In this document: positions 37,881-49,104 of the stretch, in pieces
Layout: each line of letters starts with the position of its first letter
Position numbering within the stretch: the stretch's first letter is position 1
Origin: Medicago truncatula
Taxonomy: Eukaryota; Streptophyta; Magnoliopsida; Fabales; Fabaceae
Direction of reading: 5' to 3'
Length of the DNA: 64,000 nt
Assembly (NCBI RefSeq): GCF_003473485.1
Contig: NC_053045.1
Coordinates: 31,656,494-31,720,493, forward strand
Translations under genes and position numbers: made by a program
Notes under the pieces: model-generated
Databases searched by the model: none
What the model was told of the DNA's origin: nothing
What the model saw: the letters and a program-made list of their open reading frames with translations, nothing else

Positions 37881-38022
37881 GTGATTCTTATCTGGGAATG
37901 GAGGAAGAAGATGAAGATTGGGTTTCTTCTTCTTTTTTCGAAAGTTGAAAGGGGTTTTGTTATCAGTTTCGTCCCTCACCAACATGGACATCCCATGTAA
38001 GCATCTCACATGGAAAAACTAA

Positions 38023-39293
38023 GGGTCTGTTTGGATGATCAAAGAAAGCGAAAGGAAAGAAAGAGTAAGGAAAGATTATATGAGGAAAGAAAAAGAATAG
38101 AAAATGAGAGGATTGTTTTGTTGTTCAAAAAAAAAAAGAGGATTGTTTTGGTTTTTTTTTTTTTTTGGTGAAGATTGTTTTGGTTGTTTGGTATAAAAGA
38201 AAGTGGAATAGAAAGTTGAAGGAAAGAAAGATATATATTTATTAATTAACATAAATACCCTTGAATAGAAGTAATTGTTGTATATTTATTTATTTTATTT
38301 CAAAAGTTAATTCAATTAACTAGCACATTTAACTTGTTTACAACAGTTACTTTTTCATTCTCAAAAACGTGCAAATTTGTTAGCTATTATTGTGGCTTTA
38401 TTTTTGCAAGACCAAGTCAGCTTTGTTGCTATATAATATTACGTTCCAACGTGAACAAAAACACATAGAAAATTAAGCTCTATTCTTCTTTCTCATACTT
38501 GATCAATAACAACAAAATATATAAAGCCACACTAATAACTCACAATTTTGTTCTTCTTCTCCCCCAATTTTCTAATTCCTGAATAAACATCTACTTGATA
38601 AACTTATAGTTCTTGCTGTTCTGTTACCTCCATCACTAAGAGAAGGATCTGCTGTATCCTGGGGAGTTTGCGCACATTGAGGTGGATAAATTCCAAGGAC
38701 AGTCTTCGTGACGCCTCAGGTTAATACTAACGTGATTTTACAGGTTTACTTTCTAGTTTGTTTTGCAGAATCAGGTTCGGTGTTATTTGAAGTTGTGGTG
38801 GCTGGGGTGTTGTTCGAAGTTGCGGTTGCTGCGTTATTACCTAAAGTTGCGGTGTTGCGGTTGATGTTTACACATAAGGTACAACAATAATATATATAAT
38901 AAATACAATTTAATTTCAATGGAAAACAAAATTTGGCTAGGTGTGAGTATTTCTTCAATTGCACGCATTATATACGTACATACAAAATGAGGCAGTGAAA
39001 TGAAAAAAATAAGAAGAAAGATACGATGAGTAAAATAGTAAAATCAATATAAAGCAATTGAAAGTTTGATCAAAAATAACAAAGCAATGAAAATGAGACT
39101 ATTTTGGTCTTTTCAATCAAAAAGTAGCAGTCTCTCAATCTTTCCTTCTGTATGTGCGCGGAAAGGTTTTATAGGTGGGTCCCATGAAAATCTTTCTTTC
39201 CTTAGCTTATTTAAAGAGATCCAAACAATGGAAAATGTTTCTATCCCTCAACTTTCTCCTCTCCCCTTTCTTTCCTTTGAAACAAACACAACC
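38023..39293. mobile_element. Non-autonomous Harbinger-like element
   Basis: TAA at 38020-38022 and 39294-39296 flanks ends reading GGGTCTGTTTGG and CAAACACAACC, imperfect inverted repeats. The subterminal arms are purine-rich on the left (gaaaggaaagaaag) and pyrimidine-rich on the right (ctttctttcctttg). The 1271-bp interior has no recognisable transposase. Confidence 0.6.
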
Positions 39294-39514
39294 TAAATGA
39301 CACATCATTAGAGTTAACAAAAGTTTAATGTTTTGGACGTGTATGACTAATGAAACAGACATTGAAGGAGTTTTTGGTTCGTTTTCTTGATTCAGAGACG
39401 TGTCTGATAGCAAGGTACACTTTCAAGGACTCAAATGAGGGTTTGTTCAGGTATCGTTTATTTTAGAAGTAGGGATCAATAAAGAGGGAGTCAACGCCTT
39501 CTTTATTTTATGGG

Positions 39515-39691
39515 TTTGTCTAACATGTGCAACATTGCACATGTTAAAACAACTAATAGTAGTAATTTTTTCTTGAAAAACAACAATTATTTATTCAAAA
39601 GTTTTATATTTAATATTAAATGTACAATTTCCAATACAAAATTTATATTTTAAACTTATTAACATGTGCAAATTTGCACATGATAGAAAAA
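39515..39691. repeat. Short MITE-like repeat, copy 1
   Basis: It starts TTTGTCTAACATGTGCAA and ends TTGCACATGATAGAAAAA, an 18-base inverted repeat with a few mismatches. Near each end is an inner palindrome (aacatgtgcaa.attgcacatg). A second copy lies at 47635-47801. Confidence 0.6.
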
Positions 39692-39699
39692 CTCTTATT

Positions 39700-41546
39700 T
39701 TATAGTATCATCTCTATTTTTTTTTTCATTTCCGGAGTTTTGAATATATAAATATGATAATATAATATTTGGTTGATTCAATTATCTTCTATTTCTATAC
39801 GGTACATTTTAAAACTCTTCAAAATTATGTTTTCCAGTAATGGAGGGAAAAATGGAGATTAAATATGGTGATATGCTTAATTTATACTGAGTTGCCTCGT
39901 CATCTTGGTTTGCTGTGAACCAATCGATATCGTTTTTCCTCATTCAACTAGTATACAAGCAGTAAACATACAACCAGAACCCGATAAAGAAAGAAAAATA
40001 GTACTAGTAGTGGGGTACAAAACAAAAACGATGATGACAATTTCCAAAAAGATAATCCATGTCATGTAAATAAAGATTTCCTTTCCTTGTTAATGTAACT
40101 TACTTGGATTTGCCAAAAGTAAAAGAGAAAAAGTAGAAACCACGTGACAAACGCAGCACTGCACTCATAATAATAGGAGTACTACTAGTGTCTACTGTCT
40201 AGTACCAGTAAGAAAAGATTCGAATTTTCGAAATTGGAGCCAAAGAGGTGGATTGGTCCTTATCACCATCAACAGTAGTGTTAACCCTCTTTATTAACAA
40301 GAGCCGAGTCCGAACCCATTTAGAATTTGGTGGTCTAGTGTTGGTTTGAAATTTTAGAGTTTGTTTCTCTAGAGGTCTCAGATTCGATTTTCTCCGATGC
40401 CAATTTTAATGGGTTAAATCCATACAGAACTTGCTCTGATTTTAAACAGGATCCTCACAAATGGACGGTAAGATTGATACCTTCGAATCAATTCTTGAAT
40501 TGGATATCAAATTTTTTAAAAAATAACAAAAAACAGAGCCGAGTGCGATGAGTTCAAAACAAATTTAGATTTACTACCATGTTTGAAAGTGATGAGGAAA
40601 ATAATTAATCTCACCGTTACTTTGAAAAATCATGTAAATAAGGATGGTTTGCTCTAATTATGAAAATAATTGTTAAAATTTTTAGTTTAAATGTGTTTTT
40701 TTTTTGAGAGGGAGTTTAAATGTGTTGAATATATTATTTTTCCAAAACAAAATTTTCATTTTAAATTTTTTTAAAAATATACCCTCATCAGTAAAGAACT
40801 ATAGAAACTTTTTGTGATGTAGTGATAAACATTACAGTACTTAAAACTAGTCCAGAGTTGGAATATATTCAATCCATAAATGTAGAATTATCAGTTAAGT
40901 TAAATGTTAGCATTAATAGTTATATTAACTTGTTTTTTCTGTTTTAGACAAGAGATTAACATGTTATAACTTACCCCTTAAAAAAAATGTTATAACTTAC
41001 AAAATTTATTTGAATCAAGTACCAAGAGTCAATAAGATTGAAGCAAAGACTCAAAGATACTTACCAACATTGGAGTTAAAAATAGATCAACTTAGATTAA
41101 AAATAGATCTTTGATACAAAATTGTTAATTTATTAGTTAAAAGATGAGTTCAATTGTAATTGTTTTTATTGAGTTCAATTTGTTAGTTTACATTACCAGT
41201 TTCCTATTAATTATTAGTATTATTTTTGCAACAAGGAGTTCAAAACTTGCAAATGCACTGAAATATGCAGATCTATTGAACTGAACAACCAAGCTCAAGC
41301 AAGTTTTAACAAACAACAAATTAAAATGACATATTTTTTCTTCTTTTTTTCACTAATAAAAATCACACAATACAACCATCATCTCCAAACACAACATAAA
41401 ACAAAAACTAAAAACATAGATTGCCTTTTCCTAATTACCATTCTACCCTCAACCCACATTCTTATTTCAAGAAGTACACCATTAACAGGGTCACTTAACA
41501 ATAACCCAACTCAAACATGTTTTATTTTCCTCATCACTTTCAAGTT
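39700..41546. other. Intergenic, no gene seen
   Basis: No exon recognised. A G-box (CACGTG) occurs near 40142. A SINE-like stretch lies near 40315-40470. The end contains the 3' flank of the thaumatin-like gene. Confidence 0.5.
40315..40470 (+). repeat. SINE-like fragment
   Basis: A-box-like (tggtctagtgttgg) and B-box-like (ggtctcagattcgatttt) words are about 40 bases apart. They are followed by a tail typical of tRNA-derived SINEs. No target-site duplication was identified. Confidence 0.35.
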
Positions 41547-42305
41547 TCAATGGCAAAAGATAACCTTAAGTTCACCCGGTGAAGAACACTGATGAATCAA
41601 AGAAGGAGAATCATGAGCAAACGTAAACGTTGCAGGACAAGCATCCTTAAAGAACTTGGAGTACACAGTAGGTTTACAAGTTTGTGGGTTGTTAAAATGG
41701 TTCCTACAACAATGTTCATCACTGTGAAAAGCTTCACAACCACTCTTACAAGCCACAACAGGACCATGACCCATTGGAACACGGTGCTGCAAAACAGGAG
41801 GACATGAAGCAACAAGATCAGCTTTGCAACCTACCACTGGACACTCACCTTTACCTTCATGCGGTGTAACTGTCAAAGGAGTGTTGAAACCATCGACAAG
41901 ACTAACACTGTAAGATGAAAAGTCTTTGTTACCGTGGTGTACGTCGAACTGTACTAGGGTTGCAGGTGGTGAGCCACCTGCTCCGTGGCATTGGAGACTG
42001 TTGCCACAGTCGCCGGTGAGACAGGAGAATTTGTTGTTGGCGGTGGAGCAGCCGGTTCTGGCCCATGCACGGCCGGCCCAGTGGGTGTCTGGGACGGGGA
42101 TGGAGAGGTGAGTGAAGTGACGGAGTTCGAAGCCGCTGCTGGATAGGACGGGGAAGCCGCCGTTGGGGATGATAGCTGGCCAGACGGTGTACGGGCAGTT
42201 GTTTACAAAGGTGAATATTAGGGCTTGAGAGGGTGAGAATATGGTGAGAAAGATAAAGGTTGAAATGAGAAGTGAGTTGGTGGAGGAAGAAGAAGAAGAA
42301 GCCAT
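41547..42305 (-). CDS. Thaumatin-like protein (PR-5 family)
   Basis: An intronless 252-codon frame with a TATA box upstream. Residues 1-28 form a signal peptide ending SPSQA, so the product is secreted or apoplastic. The mature part starts FTFVNNCPYTVWP and carries all 16 cysteines expected for the eight disulfides of large thaumatin-like proteins, including FSCLTGDC (93-100) and the CC pair at 199-200. PR-5 proteins are defence and stress proteins, many with glucan binding or antifungal activity. One oddity: the acidic-cleft Glu, usually in a TLAEF context, is Gln119 (TLVQF). If that alignment is right, antifungal or glucanase activity may be weakened. The start at 42305 is the only ATG that keeps the signal peptide. 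Confidence 0.95.
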   Translation of the reverse strand: MASSSSSSTNSLLISTFIFLTIFSPSQALIFTFVNNCPYTVWPAIIPNGGFPVLSSSGFELRHFTHLSIPVPDTHWAGRAWARTGCSTANNKFSCLTGDCGNSLQCHGAGGSPPATLVQFDVHHGNKDFSSYSVSLVDGFNTPLTVTPHEGKGECPVVGCKADLVASCPPVLQHRVPMGHGPVVACKSGCEAFHSDEHCCRNHFNNPQTCKPTVYSKFFKDACPATFTFAHDSPSLIHQCSSPGELKVIFCH

Positions 42306-42349
42306 TGTTGCTTGAATGAAACTTGAAGAATGTGTTGTTAGGTTTTGTT

Positions 42350-42357
42350 TATTTATA
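42350..42357 (-). promoter_or_regulatory. TATA box of the thaumatin-like gene
   Basis: TATAAATA on the minus strand, 45 bases upstream of the ATG at 42305. This implies a leader of only about 15-20 bases. Confidence 0.6.
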
Positions 42358-42359
42358 GG

Positions 42360-43505
42360 CAGAAAGATGAAGAGGAGAATGAACGGTGTGTGATGATGAA
42401 TGATGAACGGCTAGTTTTGCTTTTGTCTGTGGGATTTTGATATGACTGGAATACCCTTTCTGTGTGTTTGAAAATGTTGTGATGTGTGTTGATATTTTTG
42501 AATTTGTAAAGGGTAAAATAGACATAGCAGGAGGTAGTAGATATGTGTAGTACTGTACTAGTACTTTTTTCCGTGTTCTTTTGTCTTTTTGATCGAATTC
42601 TGAAAAAGGTTGTCTGAAAGTCTGAAACAATGGACAAGACTCGTCGGTAAGAAAATGATTCGGTCTCCAACCTTAGGCGGTACACCACTAATTTTCTTCA
42701 ACTATCAATATAGAGAGAGGATAGAAGTTCCTATGTTTTTTAAGAAAATCAAATATTTTAATTTTTAATGTACTGTTTACATAAATTATTCTTAGAATAT
42801 ACTCCTATATTGTTTAAAATCTTTAACGAATGGCCTAGACATTTGTTACTTTTTGTTTTTTAATTTTTAAAATGTTACGATTTTGATCTTCTATTAAAAA
42901 AATGATCCTTTATATTTAGAGAAATATGTTCTTTTGACCTTTAATATAAGGGGAATATGATCTTTTAACCAATTATTTTTTTAAAAAGCTGCGATTATGA
43001 CCTTTTTTATGGGACACATAAATCCATGTGGAATCGATATATTTTTATTACTTGACAAAATCGTGCACTTGCAGATAAATTTTTTTTCTTCCTTTTTTAC
43101 TTGTTTGAGTGAGTATTGTTCAAAGACTTTTGTTCCACTAGAATTGGACTTGTAACCATTTTGAAACTAATTTATACTTTTGAAGCATATCTTGATAAAA
43201 TTGAAGCACTCTAGGATTTTTACCCCTTTTGAATTGTTGTTATGCACTAGTTGCCCCATTTAAGCCATAAAAAGAAATAATCCATTGATCCGATATTTTA
43301 TATTAAGATTGATCAATTTGGATATCGTTAGAGTATAAATAATGCAAACGAGCATAGAAAAAGAAAAATTCATCTTAAGCTTAAAATTAAGAAAAATTAA
43401 AGATGAGAAAAAGAATAAAAAGGGCGGTAAAAGGCAAGTAATCAGAGTACGTAGAGTGGCCCTCACAAGGAAATTCTTCTCAAAAGTTGGTTGATCCCAA
43501 ACTCA
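42360..43505. other. Intergenic upstream of the thaumatin-like gene, no gene seen
   Basis: This holds the upstream region of the PR-5 gene. Short arms of fold-back repeats (ttttgatcttctattaaaa, ttttgacctttaatataa) occur at about 42840-43020. No exon. Confidence 0.5.
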
Positions 43506-43510
43506 TATAT

Positions 43511-43871
43511 ATTAGTCCCTTAACTTTATTTTAGGTAATACTTTAGTCTTTTATCTTTTTTTTGTTACGATTTAGTCCTCTATGTTATAAAATAACAACG
43601 TAGTTATCCTTTTTTCCTCTATGTTATAAAATAACAACATAGTTATCCTTTTTTATGAAAAAATAATCAAAAACTCAAAAAAAAAAATCATCAAATTCAT
43701 AGGCAAACGCAAATCTTCATCATACAAGCCTAGAAAATTAAATTTTTTTGAAAAAAATCTCATAAAAAATGATGAGATATTGTCATTTTATAACATAAAG
43801 GACTAAACCGTGACAAAAAAAAAAAGATAAAGGACGAAAGTATTATCTAAAATAAAGTTAAGGAACTAATC
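43511..43871. mobile_element. Fold-back MITE
   Basis: The arms attagtcccttaactttatt and aataaagttaaggaactaat face each other, continuing inward through taatactttagtc and gacgaaagtatta. Part of the left arm (ctctatgttataaaataaca) is duplicated. The element is non-coding. No sure target-site duplication. Confidence 0.6.
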
Positions 43872-43919
43872 GTATAATTTTGCCTATTTTCTATCACTTT
43901 TAGATAGAACAATGCTCCT

Positions 43920-45260
43920 TGAGTATTGTGTTTATGGTTGTTTGAGGTAACAACAATTCATGGATAACCTTGCTATAAACCAGTTCAATCATTACAACAA
44001 TACTCATCCACTGGTGTTGCTTGAGTACTACTCACACTCAAACTGATGAGGAGAGCCCACTTCTCTCAACAAGAGGTGAAATTTTTAACCTATAAGAAGG
44101 CAGGTTGTATATGATAATATTATCTTACTTATGAAGGCATCTCATCAAAACATTGAATATGTTGCAAGAATTCAACAAGTAGCCCTCCAACATCATGAAG
44201 AAACATTTGGAAGATTAGAGAGGAAAATGGGTAATTAAGATGCACAAGTGGAAAAATTATGTGAGAGCAACTATCCGAACAATCAAATAAAAATGGTAGC
44301 CGAGTTAAGAAGTAAGAATATACTGACACCATTGGAAGCAAAAAAGAGAAAAACTGAAACTGTTGAAACACACAAAGAAAGTGAAGAGGTGAACCCACGA
44401 GAAAAAGAGAATGATAATGCTATAATATCTGAAACACTCATTGATAAAGATTCACCCTAAGGAAAAATAGACGACAAATACTAGAAGAAAGTAAGAATCT
44501 TGACAACATCTCATAATACATCAAGTTATCATACCCGTATCTCAAGAAGAATGAGAAGCATGATACATAGTTTAAATTTTTTATGGGGTTGCTTACTAGA
44601 CTTCAAATCAACATATCTTTGGCTAAAGCTCTTGAGAAGATGCTATGTAAAGTTTATGAAATAAAAAGAGGAAGTTCAAGGGTGAAGAATCTATTGCTCT
44701 AACCAAAAGTTGAAGTTCTATCTTTTCAAGACGGTTACCTCCAGAGAAAAAAGACCCAGTAAATTCCAACTCTTTTGAGAAACTATCCATATAGGAAAAG
44801 CTTTGTGTGATCAAGGTGAAAAAATTAACTTGATACCATTATCGATTCTAAGAAATATCGAAAGAGTTGAGGTGAAGCCATTAAGCGTTATTCTAAGATT
44901 TGGAAATAAAACAACTAAACATTCATATGAGTAGTAGTGGAGGACGTGATGGTGCAAGTAGACAAGCTTTCCATTCTATCAAACTTCGTGAAATTTGAGA
45001 TTCAAAGGAATATTGATTTGCAGCGTGTCTCATTATTCTATAAGATGTGAGACCACAAATTCTAAAAGCTTTCCGAGGGAAAGATACGAACTTTGAATTT
45101 TCTACGATCTATGCCAAATTCATGAAATTCGTACCAAATAAGAGGAAGAGAAAAGATTATGTGTTCTTTCTTGCATATAATAAACCATAATTGTGGTTGA
45201 GGTGCCGACCTAATGACATTATAACAAGCTTTGAAAGGGAGGCAACCCATTGATTTTAAT
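43920..45260 (+). pseudogene. Ty3/gypsy gag-protease remnant
   Basis: Broken frames can be followed in the order expected of plant Ty3/gypsy polyproteins. First comes a gag C-terminal part around 44000-44460, with an AELRSKNILTPLEAKKRK segment. Then comes a stretch near 44560-44700 reading like ..LQINISLAKALEKMLCKVYE.., and a protease-like region near 44790-44960 with GKALCDQGEKINLIPLSI. The last is normally LCDLGASINLMP; the catalytic DLG/DSG-type motif is destroyed. The sequence then jumps to the gccgacctaatgacattataa / gggaggcaaccca tail near 45200-45250, usually found after pol. Reverse transcriptase, RNase H and integrase are deleted. Confidence 0.65.
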
Positions 45261-45639
45261 TTTTCTCAATCAATCTTTAAAATATGTTGAGTCTTAAAAA
45301 ATTACATATGATCACTTACTGTTTGCTACTCGTAATAATGCTTGTTTAATTGGCATGAATTTCATAGCCTTTCCATTTTCAAAAATAAAAAATTATTTTT
45401 GCCTCAAGGAATTGTTGTTACCACCAAGGCAGAATAATTATCCCCAAAGTATAGACAAAATTATGAGGTTTATATTTATGCATATATTTGCATCCTATGA
45501 TACTTTTAATTTTTGCAAAAAAATATTTTTGTTTATTGTTGTATTATTTCTGCGGCTAAGTTTTTCATCATTAATACTATTACTTCTCTTTTGTGTTTCT
45601 TTCTCCTTATTGTATGGAACGCTAGATAAAAAATAAAAA

Positions 45640-45850
45640 ACTATCATTTCTCTTTTGTGTGTTTATTTCTCCGTATTCTATGAAAGGCTAGATAAAAAAT
45701 AAAAAATAATGAAAGGTTGTTAAAAAAAGAATTTTTAATACAATCAATTAATTTCTATAGTTAGATCCATTCAAAGGTCAAGTAACTAATTATTTGAGCT
45801 AAAGGGACAAACATGACATACCATTGTACTTTGGATACATTTTACCGTTA
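45640..45850. repeat. Repeat shared with the right edge of the window, just upstream of the NCR gene
   Basis: About 200 bases, from tttctccgtattctatgaaa to aaagggacaaacatgacat, align with 63715-63890. The matching words there are cctccgtatatcatgaaagg, tcaagtgattcattgtctga and aaaggacaaacactacacat. The segment ends about 105 bases before the NCR start codon. It could be an NCR-promoter block or an old retroelement tail. Confidence 0.5.
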
Positions 45851-45954
45851 TTCTATTTTTAGGTAGGATTTATTGCAATTCCAAAGTATTAAAAACTATT
45901 TAAATGAAGTAAGCATACCATCAAATGTTTTAAATTATAAACTGATCAAATAAT

Positions 45955-46214
45955 ATGACTGCAATTTTCAAGTTTGTGTATGCTATGACATTTTTTATTT
46001 CTCTATTTCTTGCTCTAGTTCATGTCGATGGTAAGCCATTTCTCATATTTATTTTCTTATTCACAATCATTCATATCCTATCACTAACGTTATTTTATTA
46101 TTATATTTTATAATAGCATTTGGTGGTCTTTGTGTAACTGATGCTGCTTGTCCACAACTTTTTTGTTCTCCTAAAACTGCGAAGTGTATTTTTTTCGATT
46201 GTCACTGTGTTTGA
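45955..46214 (+). CDS. Nodule-specific cysteine-rich (NCR) peptide, two exons
   Basis: Exon 1 (45955-46030) encodes a hydrophobic signal peptide, MTAIFKFVYAMTFFISLFLA and five more residues. Exon 2 (46117-46214) encodes a short mature peptide with six Cys spaced C-X5-C-X4-C-X6-C-X4-C-X-C, including the CVTDAAC block typical of NCRs. The phase-1 intron between signal and mature parts is standard for the family. The full precursor is 57 residues. NCR peptides are made in nodule cells, pass through the secretory pathway to symbiosomes and drive bacteroid differentiation; some are antimicrobial. This mature region has few basic residues, so it is probably near neutral or acidic and may not be strongly antimicrobial. 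Nodule expression is inferred from the family. Confidence 0.85.
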
Positions 46215-46300
46215 CAGGTATTTTGAAAAAAATAATTCTTTGTTACCTCTAGGATTAGCTATAATTCCCATCACATGTTATTACTTGTATGATGTGTCTC

Positions 46301-46304
<4 letters not shown>

Positions 46305-46381
<77 letters not shown>
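46305..46381. repeat. TA microsatellite
   Basis: About 38 TA units lie 90 bases downstream of the NCR stop codon. Open frames across it (Ile-Tyr repeats) are meaningless. Three other TA arrays in the window lie near 23470-23515, 49042-49079 and 61675-61721. Confidence 0.9.
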
Positions 46382-46385
<4 letters not shown>

Positions 46386-46932
46386 CTAACATTTTCAATT
46401 TATTTGATAGCATTAGACATGTGTTAATTGTTTTATTCAAGTCTTAGCAATACACTAATGTGACTTAAATGCTTGATATATCATGAAAGAAGATTAGAAA
46501 TAAGGTTTAAATATCAAGGAAATGACCGTTTGAGTTTGAAACTTTAGAATATCATCTTGAAGATTTTTTAGTATTTTATCATGCTTTGTAACATATATTT
46601 ATGATTTATATCAAGTGAATAAGGTCTAAGAAGGTTAGAATAACACTTCTTGACATCGTCTGGCCCAAGTTGAATTAGCAACAATGGAACTATTATGAAA
46701 CATAATATCTCTGTATAAAGTTTAGACAAAACTATAACATTCTTGTATTGATGAGAATGAGTGGTATTATAAATGAAGAAGTTAGTTACAATTTAACTAA
46801 CTCAAGTCTATTTATAGACATTAACTAACTAGTAACCAACCTCAACCAATAACTACCGATGACTAACCTATATCTTCAATAAGCAACTTAGGATGCGTAA
46901 GAAAAAAATGGATTATATACATAGGGAAATTA

Positions 46933-47352
46933 GGTCAAATGCATCTAAAGATCCTTGAAGTTTTTTCGTTTTTCCTAAAGTGGTCCTTTAAGTTTCAAAA
47001 GTTCCAAACAAGTTCTTTAAGTTTCAAAAGTCTCAAACAAGTCATTTTAGTTTTTGAATCGTTTCAAACAAATCCTTTTATAGGATGATGGTGATGATTC
47101 AATGATAGCAACAAAGATCATTCATTATCCACCATTTGTCATGCCTAAAAAGATGACTAATTTTAAGTGGTGTTAGGAGCCAGATTTGGTATCAAAGATG
47201 AGTTCAAGGAAGCAATTAACAATTATGCTATCTACAACATGACTTGTTTGAAACGATTCAAAAACTAAAAGGATTTGTTTGTGACTTTTAAAACTTAAAG
47301 GACCACTTTAGAAAAAACGAAAAACTTAAAGGACCTTTAGATGCATTTGACC
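46933..47352. mobile_element. Mutator-like fold-back element with a MURA transposase fragment
   Basis: Inverted arms of about 80-100 bases start GGTCAAATGCATCTAAAG and end CTTTAGATGCATTTGACC. The unpaired middle (about 47175-47260) codes, on the plus strand, for a segment reading ARFGIKDEFKEAINNYAIYN. This matches the N-terminal DNA-binding part of MuDR-type transposases (a GMxFxxxxEFKEAIxNYAIxNG pattern). It is a mini-element that kept a scrap of its parent's transposase. No target-site duplication is certain. Confidence 0.7.
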
Positions 47353-47634
47353 ATTTATTATAAATGGATTATATTAGATATCTTATGTATGGACATATCT
47401 TGATTGTTCACATAACAATATCATATTAGTGAGAGTGTACTATATACATGAAGGCATAAAAGATGCATATTTTTTGCACTTGTATGTCACATATATCATG
47501 CCCTCTTAATTCATATTTTCATGAGTTAGTTTGGCACCACATGCATATGAGTGGTTAATTATCTTCCATTGTATCATGTAATATTATATTTCCATGATTG
47601 TTTGATTTTATACATGTCTATGTATTTGTCTAAC

Positions 47635-47801
47635 ATGTGCAATATTGCACATGTTAAGGTAACTAAAAATAGTAATTTTTTTATTGAAAACCAACAATTA
47701 TTGATTAAAAACTACATATTTAATATAAAAAATACAAATTTTAAGTTAAAGTTACTACTTTAAACTTTTTAACATGTGCAAATTTGCACATGATAGAAAA
47801 A
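47635..47801. repeat. Short MITE-like repeat, copy 2
   Basis: It matches 39515-39691 in both ends and in the order of internal words (aactaaaaatagtaatttttt, aaccaacaattattgat). The two copies differ at scattered bases and by small indels, so they are separate insertions of one family. Confidence 0.6.
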
Positions 47802-47809
47802 TCCTTCAT

Positions 47810-49039
47810 ATATTAAGCCATATACTTCTAACATCATGTAAGATGTACCCGCCATTTATTTGGGTGGTCTCTTCTTCTATGCATTTGAATATACAGATTA
47901 CACAAAAAATATGGTCATGAATAGCGATCAGCGGAGCTTTGCTAATGAGAGAAGATAAAGACATGTATTGTGGGTTTTTTCTTTTTAATCGTTATGAAAT
48001 ATTTGTACGACTCCAATATTATTATATAGGGATCTAGACTATTTTCTGTTGTTATTTGTTTTACTCTCGAGTTTGTAAGCTTGTGCTTTAAAACATGAAA
48101 ACAAATGCATAAGATGCATATCTTACGTACAATAATAACATAATACATGCATCTCGGGAGCATCATTAACAAACATGTACTTGAATTATATAAACATGTC
48201 ATAAATCAATTAATGATTCATGCATTCTTTTAATATGTTTTCCTACATCAACTAGATATCAAAATAATTAATCATTTTCTTAATCATCATGAACAAACAT
48301 TAAACGACTAATTAATATTGTGAGACAGAGTGAGTAATAAATATAAAAGAAAATTTTAAAAAAATCTTTATTTTTTCTTGTATTTCGACACTTCCACACC
48401 ATTCATTTTTCACCCCTTCCCTTCTCTCATGTCAACTACACTTTCTCTCTTGCCATCTTTTTCTCCGTCGGAGAAATCTTGTTCCGATGGTGGCGGCAAC
48501 AAGGTTTGTTTGACTGTTAGGTGTGTCCACTTTTTCGGACACATGGAGGTTTCATATGTTACACGAGAAAGCTCTAAGGTTGTATCACCAAGAACACCAA
48601 GTAAGTCTATAGTGGAAAAAGTGTTTGGAAAATCGTATTTCATTAGAGGGAGTGGAAGCTTCAAGAAGCATAGTGAGAGGAGAAAGAAGAAAGATTTTTA
48701 TTATTTTCTTTTTTAATTATTATTATTTATGAGTTGATTTTTTTTAAATATAAAAATAAAAAATACATGTGGCATCCTACTCACTTAAGTGCTTAAGTGA
48801 GGTGCCACATGTGAGTTGACTGGGTCAAAATCAGACTAAGTGGTCAAAATAAGGGGATAAACTTAAGGAGCAAAATTGTTATTATTTTATTATAAAGGGT
48901 CAAAATCATCAGATTGTAAAACATAGGGGGTCAAAATTGCAATTAAATATTTAACATTTGTGATGGTTTGATCTCTTACAACCTGAATAAAAAAACTAAT
49001 TAATGTTTGTGATAGCCTAGTCACTCATAATTGTAAACT

Positions 49040-49082
<43 letters not shown>

Positions 49083-49100
49083 AGATGAATGTCACATGCG
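47810..49100. other. Intergenic; one unsupported ORF
   Basis: A 112-codon plus-strand frame at 48378-48716 (Ser-rich, basic C-terminus) has no recognisable domain. It is followed by sequence (48760-48960) with gggtcaaaattgcaattaaa words that look like a fold-back MITE arm. It may be a transposon-borne fragment. A TA microsatellite lies at 49042-49079. Confidence 0.4.
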
Positions 49101-49104
49101 TAAA

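Noticed and set aside
46141-46440. Ile-Tyr repeat frames on both strands
   Set aside because: Translation of the TA microsatellite.
48378-48716. 112-codon frame considered as a gene
   Set aside because: No recognisable domain, low-complexity ends and a location inside repeat-like sequence. Noted only in the intergenic entry.
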